DNA of 64,000 nucleotides from Asticcacaulis taihuensis. GTDB lineage: Bacteria > Pseudomonadota > Alphaproteobacteria > Caulobacterales > Caulobacteraceae. The notes beneath the pieces are model-generated. The model saw only the letters and a program-made list of their open reading frames with translations. It made no database searches and had not been told where the DNA came from. Shown in pieces: positions 58,854 to 64,000 of this stretch. Numbering within the stretch: the first letter of the stretch is position 1; each line of letters begins with the position of its first letter. The position numbers and the translations under genes were made by a program. The stretch spans positions 1-64,000 of the forward strand of contig NZ_FMTS01000005.1 in assembly GCF_900100255.1 (NCBI RefSeq), written 5' to 3'.

Positions 58854-60077
58854 GTGGCACTTTCGGACACGACTTTGCGAAATGCAAAGCCTCGCCAAAC
58901 TCAGTACAAACTTCATGATGATGGCGGCTTATTCGTCATTGTCAGACCTTCAGGCGGAAAGCTTTGGCGCTTTAAGTACCGCTTCGCCGGTAAAGAGCAG
59001 CAGCTATCCTTCGGCACATATCCCGACGTCGGGTTGAAGGCGGCCAGAACGCGGCATGACGAAGCGCGTGCACTCTTGGCAGAAGGCATAGATCCCGGAG
59101 CCGAAAGAAAGCGAAAGGCGATCGCCGCTGAGATTGCAGCGTCCAACACCTTTGGGGCGATCGCAGCGGAGTTCGTCGATAAGCGGCAGCGCGACGGCAT
59201 GGCGGAAGCTACAATGATCAAGCTCCGGTGGTTTGCGTCATTGTTAGAAAAGGACATGGGCACAAGGCCGGTGTCGGACATCGAACCTGTTGAATTATTG
59301 AACGCCATTAAGAAGATCGAACGCGCTGGCAACAATGAAACTGCAAAGCGGGTCCGTGCCTTCGCCGCAAGAGTGTTTCGCTACGCTGTCATTACCGGCC
59401 GATGCCGCTTCAATCCCGCCGCCGACCTTGGAGAAGCACTTGTCGCCCCAAAGGTAAAGCATCACGCCGCGCTCATCGAGCCGGAAGACGTTGGAGGTTT
59501 GCTCAGGGCGATTGAGGGGTACAAGGGTCATGGTTTAAGCCCGCTGGCTTTGAAACTCGCACCGCACGTTTTCGTTCGTCCTGGCGAACTTCGCCACGCG
59601 GAATGGAGCGAATTCGATCTCGATAAAGCCGTTTGGCGCATTCCCGCAGAGAAGATGAAAATGCGGGAAGACCATGCCGTGCCCCTATCCAACCAGGCCT
59701 TAGAGATTTTACGTGAAGCGAAAGCGTATCCGTTAAAGAGCAAATACGTTTTTCCGTCGGTGAGTTCCGGGTTAAAGCCGATGTCGGAGAATACCCTGAA
59801 TGTTGCTCTCAGGCGTCTAGGCTATTCGTCGGATGAAATGACCTCGCACGGTTTCCGAAGTACAGCCAGCACGCTTCTCAATGAATCGGGTAAATGGTCT
59901 TCCGACGCCATAGAACGTGCCTTGGCTCATAAGGGCGGCGATAATGTGCGCGCAATCTATCATCGCGGAAGGCATTGGGAGGAAAGAGTGCGTATGGCGC
60001 AATGGTGGTCAGACTACCTCGACCAACTGAAGTCAGGCGCCAAAGTGCTACCATTCAAAGGTGGTAAAATCGCTTAG
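58854..60077 (+). CDS. Tyrosine-type integrase (P4 family, DUF4102)
   Basis: The 407-residue site-specific recombinase has the N-terminal DUF4102 arm-binding region (LSDTTLRNAKP ... KLHDDGGLFVIVRPSGGKLWRFKYRFAGKEQQLSFGTYPDVGL) and a catalytic domain with Arg of RPGELRHAEW, HGFRSTAST (HxxR), ALAHKG and the nucleophile region AIYHRGRHWEER. It starts with GTG at 58854 behind AAAGGGA. GGGGGTCACT is directly repeated just upstream (58797-58818). It inserts the element at the adjacent tRNA-Leu. Confidence 0.95.
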   Translation: MALSDTTLRNAKPRQTQYKLHDDGGLFVIVRPSGGKLWRFKYRFAGKEQQLSFGTYPDVGLKAARTRHDEARALLAEGIDPGAERKRKAIAAEIAASNTFGAIAAEFVDKRQRDGMAEATMIKLRWFASLLEKDMGTRPVSDIEPVELLNAIKKIERAGNNETAKRVRAFAARVFRYAVITGRCRFNPAADLGEALVAPKVKHHAALIEPEDVGGLLRAIEGYKGHGLSPLALKLAPHVFVRPGELRHAEWSEFDLDKAVWRIPAEKMKMREDHAVPLSNQALEILREAKAYPLKSKYVFPSVSSGLKPMSENTLNVALRRLGYSSDEMTSHGFRSTASTLLNESGKWSSDAIERALAHKGGDNVRAIYHRGRHWEERVRMAQWWSDYLDQLKSGAKVLPFKGGKIA

Positions 60078-60127
60078 CGCAACGGCTCTTCTGTGGTATA
60101 TTCTGACAAGGAACGGAGTGCTCCAAT

Positions 60128-60388
60128 ATGACAGTCCAAGTTGATATAGCTGACCGGCTTTATGATTATACGGATGAAGAAAAGGCGGCGGAAGCTATCG
60201 CTGAGTTTCAAGTCCTCGCTGGATTGGATGACCAAGCGATCCTTTCTCTATGGGAAAACGAAAATGACCCGCGCCGGCATGAACTGGAACGTATGATTTA
60301 CGGAGCGGTCGATGCAAATGGATCAGCCAAGAGAGCCGAAGAAAACATCCCTGATGGAATTTCTCTCGCCATTAGTGAAACTGTTTAA
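60128..60388 (+). CDS. Small acidic protein of unknown function
   Basis: The 86-residue acidic protein (MTVQVDIADRLYDYTDEEKA ... FQVLAGLDDQAILSLWENENDPRRHELERMIYGAVD) follows the integrase by 50 bases, with AAGGAACGGAG upstream. There is no signal or membrane segment. It may be an accessory or antitoxin-like protein of the element; the family is not recognised. Confidence 0.6.
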   Translation: MTVQVDIADRLYDYTDEEKAAEAIAEFQVLAGLDDQAILSLWENENDPRRHELERMIYGAVDANGSAKRAEENIPDGISLAISETV

Positions 60389-60498
60389 AATGTTAATATT
60401 TGCGGGGCGTAAGCCTTCGCCGCCCGAAAGGGAGTCAAATGCTAGGGCCTCGGATTTATCCTGGGCCTTTGGTTTTTCAAGAGCGCGCGAAGCCCGAT

Positions 60499-60702
60499 TC
60501 AGTTCAGCATGTAGCCGCTATCGGAGGTCGTTAGAAAGGCAACGAGGTCTGAATGTAGGATCAGCCGCCGGCCGCCGATCTTGATCGATTTCAACTCGCC
60601 TAATGCCATCCGCTCATAAAGAAAAGTCCGCCCCAAGCCACTGACCTTGACCGCTTCATCGATACGATAGGCAAGCTTTGTAAGTTCCGTCGGCACAGTC
60701 AT
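60499..60702 (-). CDS. AlpA/excisionase-type helix-turn-helix protein
   Basis: The 67-residue protein has the MerR-like winged helix of excisionases: YRIDEAVKVSGLGRTFLYERMALGELKSIKIGGRRLILHSDLVAFL. In P4-type elements such proteins control integrase expression or excision. Its start overlaps the end of the ribbon-helix-helix gene by four bases, making a minus-strand operon with the relaxase. Confidence 0.85.
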   Translation of the reverse strand: MTVPTELTKLAYRIDEAVKVSGLGRTFLYERMALGELKSIKIGGRRLILHSDLVAFLTTSDSGYMLN

Positions 60703-61127
60703 TTTTGATCTCCTGGACGGTATACATCTTCCTCATTTGCCAGTTGCGCGGGCTCATTCTGCCGGTGTGCCTGCGCCAGACTATTGCCGACCGTGTGTGT
60801 GAAGCGATCAAATCGTTCTCGGCCTTTGGCAGCGGAAACCTTGTCTGGCTCAGGCAAATGCGCTGTCAGCATAAAGTCGTATTTGACATAGACAGTCAGG
60901 CTCTCAAGGATCACCTCAACATCCCTAGCAAGTCGCTCGTGCGCACGGCTCAGCCGGTCCAGCCGCATACGTATCGCCGCATCGTGCTCACCACTGCCTT
61001 TGTGTTTGAAGAACTTTCGCAAGGCCTCGCAGGCAATCGCGGATTTGGTGGTGCCTGGCGCTGCTGCCAGCCGCTCAAGCTCGTCACTCAGGTCTTGGTC
61101 GAGGTAAAGGTGGTGCTTTGGCTTCAT
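60699..61127 (-). CDS. Ribbon-helix-helix protein, probable relaxosome accessory factor
   Basis: The 142-residue protein has an N-terminal ribbon-helix-helix (MKPKHHLYLDQDLSDELERLAA ... KSAIACEALRKFF), a charged helical middle (RLDRLSRAHERLARDVEVILESLTVYVKYDFML) and a disordered tail. Proteins of this kind beside DUF3363 relaxases are thought to bind the transfer origin. ATG 61127 was chosen at the start of the fold. Confidence 0.75.
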   Translation of the reverse strand: MKPKHHLYLDQDLSDELERLAAAPGTTKSAIACEALRKFFKHKGSGEHDAAIRMRLDRLSRAHERLARDVEVILESLTVYVKYDFMLTAHLPEPDKVSAAKGRERFDRFTHTVGNSLAQAHRQNEPAQLANEEDVYRPGDQK

Positions 61128-61256
61128 GGCGCGCTTTCCCAAAAAGAAAGCGCCATGATGCCACTGCACAGCCCACTTCTACATCCCCCTTCTGTACGGT
61201 CCTACCGCATCCTGCCGCACTGGGGACGGTCAGGCGTCACTAGACCTCCGCAGTCC

Positions 61257-63260
61257 CTACCTGCCCATACCTTTGTTTCGGCCCGTTTCCCATTGGATGC
61301 CACTGCCGCGATCAATAACGGAAACCTGTTTCCCAATCTCGCGCTCCAGTTCTTTCCGCCATGGGACCAAAGTAAACTCCTTAGAGCGTTCAACGACGGC
61401 ATACTTCGTGTCGACCGACATTATCATCCGGCTTAATCGGCCTTCAACTCGCTCCGACTGTTGGCTGGGCCTGTACGCCAGCCCCAAGTCCTCCGACAGT
61501 TGGACGGCCACTTGGTTCAACTGACGTTGGGCCAGTTTCTGGGTCATATCGCGGCCATAAATCACACTGCCGTCTGGCCCAGATTCAGCCAGGCCTTCCT
61601 CGATGAGCCACTGCTGCCTTTGCTTAAGGGCATTGGTAACGGCCGCCCCAAACCCATTTGCGGGTTCCTCTACGGCTTCGCCAGATAGAAGCCGCTTATC
61701 AAGCCAGGTCGGGCCGTTGTGGGCAGGTTGTCGATCGAGGGCAATTGAGGTCTCAACGTCTATCCTGGCCGGGGAGTCGCTCACCAGTCTCTTTTCGTAG
61801 GCAAGGGCGGCATCGAGATAATCCTTGCCGATCCTGAAGCTTCCCGCCGGCGCCTTCTCGATCTTCTTTGTCACACGTTCAATGGCCTGCAGTCGCCGCC
61901 GGTGAGCCTCGGCAAAATCGACACTGGCCGACCTGTCAAAGGCCAGATGGTTGGCCACGTTATAAAAGCCGTCACTGTGTGATGCGACCTTGGCAATTGT
62001 GATATCGCTTTGCCGTATCGAGGGCACCCTGGCTTCAATTGTTAGTATCGAGTTCGGCTCGATAAATGACGTTCGATCTCCCCGACCAATATCCACGACG
62101 TGAACATGACCGTCCAGACCGTCAATCACCACGTAGTGACGGTCATTGAGTTCGTCACTCAAGCCGCGGCGGATAAGAGCGCCGGTCAGGCGTGGCGGCA
62201 CATTCTCGTCGGTGCGTTTAGCCGGGTCCTGATCGTGAACCAGAAAGTCGGACAGCACATCGTCGCGGCCCAGTGCCTTCATGTCGTGGGCAAGTTGTTT
62301 GATAATATCGCCACGCTCGCCTAGGCGCCTCAGGACCGGTTGCATATCGTCCCTGAGCTGCCATTCGCTCGGTCCCGTTAGCTGGGCCAGGCCAAGGCGA
62401 CCAAGCATATGCAGGCGACCGGCGAGGAGGGATTGGCGGAACGTGTTACCGTCGACCGGCCGCACCAGGCCCTGCGCATCTTGACGGCCTAGCAGTTCCC
62501 TGTCGATGCTGGTGAAACGCTCCTGGGTCACCTCCGCCTGAAGGCTCGCATGTATTTCGCGCTGGGTTCGTGGCCCCAGATCAAGGCTGACTATTTCAAT
62601 CGCACGCTCCCGCACACCGGATGTGATATATTCAGGCGCAATAACCAGATCCTTGCCCCGGTCATCCTTGCCGCGAATCAGGACATGCGTGTGCGGATGG
62701 CCGGTGTTGAAGTGGTCCACTGCGACCCAATCGAGTTTCGTGCCCAAATCCTGTTCCATGCTGCCCAATAGGCGCCGGGTGACGGACTTCAGGTCGTCGT
62801 ATTGCACACCGTCTTCAGGGGATACGATGAAGCGGAACTGATGGCGGTCGCCCTCACTTCGGGCGAAGAATTCCCGACCGTCGGCGCGATCATCCCGCGC
62901 ATTGTAAAGCTCGCCTTTCAAGCCTTCCTTCGTGACGCCATCGCGCTGGATATAACGCATGTGTGCTGCGGCCGCTGCGCGCCCCTTTCCGGCAAGCCTG
63001 ACGATGCGTGATTTTACAACGACGCGCCTCTGTCTGAATGACGCGACGCTGGCCCTGGTCGCCAGCACTGAAGCTACCCCCTTGCCTCTGCTAATGCGGC
63101 TGCCAGTGAAGCGCGAAACGACCGGCTTCATCGCACCGCCGCCCCGTGCCAGGTTCGTGGCTTTGATGACCTTGTTCAGATATGCCCGACCATGCGAAAT
63201 CTCACCTGATCGGGCACGTATACGGCCCAGCTTAGGGGTTACCTCTCTATTTTTCACCAT
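61257..63260 (-). CDS. DUF3363/VirD2-like relaxase
   Basis: The 667-residue conjugative relaxase has an early Tyr in MRYIQRDGVTKEGLKGELY and the metal-binding His cluster DHFNTGHPHTHVLIRGKDDRG (about 183-200), typical of the MOBP/VirD2 nickase domain, followed by the long DUF3363 region. It would nick the element's origin and pilot it into a recipient, using transfer machinery from elsewhere. ATG 63260 is preceded by GGAGGAATT. It is upstream of the ribbon-helix-helix and AlpA genes. Confidence 0.92.
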   Translation of the reverse strand: MVKNREVTPKLGRIRARSGEISHGRAYLNKVIKATNLARGGGAMKPVVSRFTGSRISRGKGVASVLATRASVASFRQRRVVVKSRIVRLAGKGRAAAAAHMRYIQRDGVTKEGLKGELYNARDDRADGREFFARSEGDRHQFRFIVSPEDGVQYDDLKSVTRRLLGSMEQDLGTKLDWVAVDHFNTGHPHTHVLIRGKDDRGKDLVIAPEYITSGVRERAIEIVSLDLGPRTQREIHASLQAEVTQERFTSIDRELLGRQDAQGLVRPVDGNTFRQSLLAGRLHMLGRLGLAQLTGPSEWQLRDDMQPVLRRLGERGDIIKQLAHDMKALGRDDVLSDFLVHDQDPAKRTDENVPPRLTGALIRRGLSDELNDRHYVVIDGLDGHVHVVDIGRGDRTSFIEPNSILTIEARVPSIRQSDITIAKVASHSDGFYNVANHLAFDRSASVDFAEAHRRRLQAIERVTKKIEKAPAGSFRIGKDYLDAALAYEKRLVSDSPARIDVETSIALDRQPAHNGPTWLDKRLLSGEAVEEPANGFGAAVTNALKQRQQWLIEEGLAESGPDGSVIYGRDMTQKLAQRQLNQVAVQLSEDLGLAYRPSQQSERVEGRLSRMIMSVDTKYAVVERSKEFTLVPWRKELEREIGKQVSVIDRGSGIQWETGRNKGMGR

Positions 63261-63461
63261 CGAAATTCCTCCGATTGCCTGCAAAATTAGCAAGCAATTC
63301 AAAAGGTTTGGCAAGGTGTACAGGTTGGCGCTACGCTCGCCGGTGATGGCGCCACATAGGCGTCCAGAATCCAGAACAAAGACAACGAATTAGCCAGAGC
63401 CCGCAGGGATTTGGCGCCATTCCTTTCATCTTGCCTTCAAAATTCACCGCGAAAAAACCCT

Positions 63462-64000
63462 CTACTGACTTCCGATCACGCCCAGCGCCTCATCATCCGC
63501 TCCCGTATCGGCGACGGTCTCTCGTTGAAATACGCAATTGAGGGAGGGAAGCGTTCTGAGTGCTATCGATCTGGTCATTTCCATTCTGGAGAGCACCTGC
63601 TCTGTTGCCAGCTCGTATATTGGCTTCCATTTCCACGCCCAGTGCGGCGCCGGCTTTGGTCCAGGCGCCATCCCGGCGTGGTCCTCAGCGGTGAAATACA
63701 GGCTGAGCAAGTCTCTATTTGGCAGGCTTCCAGACCGGCTCGCTTCTTCGGCCAAGTCGCACTCCCTAGGGCCGAAGTCGACTTTATATTTTTCCGGACA
63801 GAACATCGGGCCAAGCATTCGGAGCAGTATCAGACCGGCACAGAGATGGAGTAACGGCAGCCATATAGCCTCCTGTTCCCGGATCAAAAGGAAGCCGTAC
63901 AGCCTCAAAAGAAGCCGATCAGGCATATCAGCCCTGAACGTATTTTCCGCATGCTGAAGATCAAGTCGCGCATCTCCGAACACCTCATCATCCGCGTTCG
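63462..64000 (-). CDS. Hypothetical protein, partial (runs off the right edge)
   Basis: The minus-strand frame is open from the window edge through NADDEVFGDARLDLQHAENT to IGSQ and stop at 63462 (about 179 residues visible). It has one hydrophobic segment (IWLPLLHLCAGLILLRMLGPMF) and a charged second half. The motif ADDE occurs near both ends. A plus-strand frame (63538-63957) is also open, so strand choice is uncertain; minus is preferred for its charged composition and operon direction. Confidence 0.4.
   Translation of the reverse strand, partial: NADDEVFGDARLDLQHAENTFRADMPDRLLLRLYGFLLIREQEAIWLPLLHLCAGLILLRMLGPMFCPEKYKVDFGPRECDLAEEASRSGSLPNRDLLSLYFTAEDHAGMAPGPKPAPHWAWKWKPIYELATEQVLSRMEMTRSIALRTLPSLNCVFQRETVADTGADDEALGVIGSQ

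Larger units (their letters stand above)
58685..64000. mobile_element. Integrative and mobilizable element at tRNA-Leu (right end outside the window)
   Basis: It begins at the tRNA-Leu 3' end and carries a tyrosine integrase, a small AlpA-like DNA-binding protein, a ribbon-helix-helix protein and a DUF3363 relaxase. No coupling protein or type IV secretion gene is in view. Codon and base use shift from the host pattern after 58.7 kb. The distal att repeat should copy the tRNA 3' end. Confidence 0.85.

Noticed and set aside
59295-59531. Minus-strand frame inside the integrase gene
   Set aside because: Shadow of the integrase, which has all catalytic motifs in the other strand.
63411-63957. 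Plus-strand frames near the right edge
   Set aside because: Ser-rich with few charged residues and no ribosome site; the minus-strand frame open to the edge is more protein-like, although this remains uncertain.

Overview
The window reads as chromosome of a stalked/budding alphaproteobacterium of the Caulobacterales; the gene mix (Tad/Cpa pilus locus with CtrA-like TTAA-N7-TTAA boxes, a TonB receptor paired with a tryptophan-halogenase homologue, RpoE-ChrR with its usual partners, deoxyhypusine-synthase-like polyamine enzyme) fits Asticcacaulis or a close relative. The genus is an inference from memory of gene content, not from a search. Coding DNA is G+C-rich, and two stretches (about 26.0-27.4 kb and from 58.7 kb to the end) look acquired.

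Layout. 1-350: the truncated 5' end of an IS110 transposase with its long leader, abutting half of a palindromic intergenic repeat. 0.35-5.2 kb: a secreted protein of unknown function, sdhCDAB and an adrenodoxin-type ferredoxin. 5.2-10.6 kb: glycosyltransferase, TetR regulator, hemerythrin, panD, and class Ia nrdA behind two NrdR-like boxes. 10.6-22.6 kb: Tad (Flp) pilus locus, with pilA-pilin2-cpaABCDEF-tadBC on the minus strand and a divergent orphan CpaC N-domain protein plus two TadE-like pseudopilins. A 147-bp palindromic repeat sits in frame inside the start of cpaC. 22.6-30.9 kb: pabB, amn, an A+T-rich orphan gene wedged into the 3' end of bioB, a two-domain retropepsin-like protein, and ahcY with a 24-bp operator-like palindrome. 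31-36.4 kb: an orphan PhnD-type lipoprotein, ornithine decarboxylase, an AraC regulator and the deoxyhypusine-synthase-like protein (polyamine metabolism). 36.4-45.6 kb: imperfect tandem repeats, a membrane glycosyltransferase, a small CtrA-box gene, LacI regulator, TonB receptor, halogenase-like flavoprotein and esterase. 45.6-49.6 kb: a compact RpoE-ChrR photo-oxidative stress module with two divergent RpoE-type promoters. 49.5-57.2 kb: leucine/isovalerate catabolism operon (mccB, hydratase, mccA, ivd, hmgL) with a divergent LysR gene. 57.1-58.4 kb: cfa. 58.6 kb to the end: tRNA-Leu(CAG) followed by an integrative mobilizable element (tyrosine integrase, AlpA-like protein, ribbon-helix-helix protein, DUF3363/VirD2-like relaxase) that runs off the window.

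Several palindromic repeat families are scattered between genes: TCCTCCCC-type elements of about 80-160 bp (six sites); a second, smaller hairpin repeat that occurs as inverted pairs around two bidirectional terminators; and one perfect 38-bp inverted repeat. The observations most worth checking are the in-frame repeat in cpaC, the bioB 3'-end exchange that carries an unknown gene, and the IS110/repeat junction with its putative bridge RNA.
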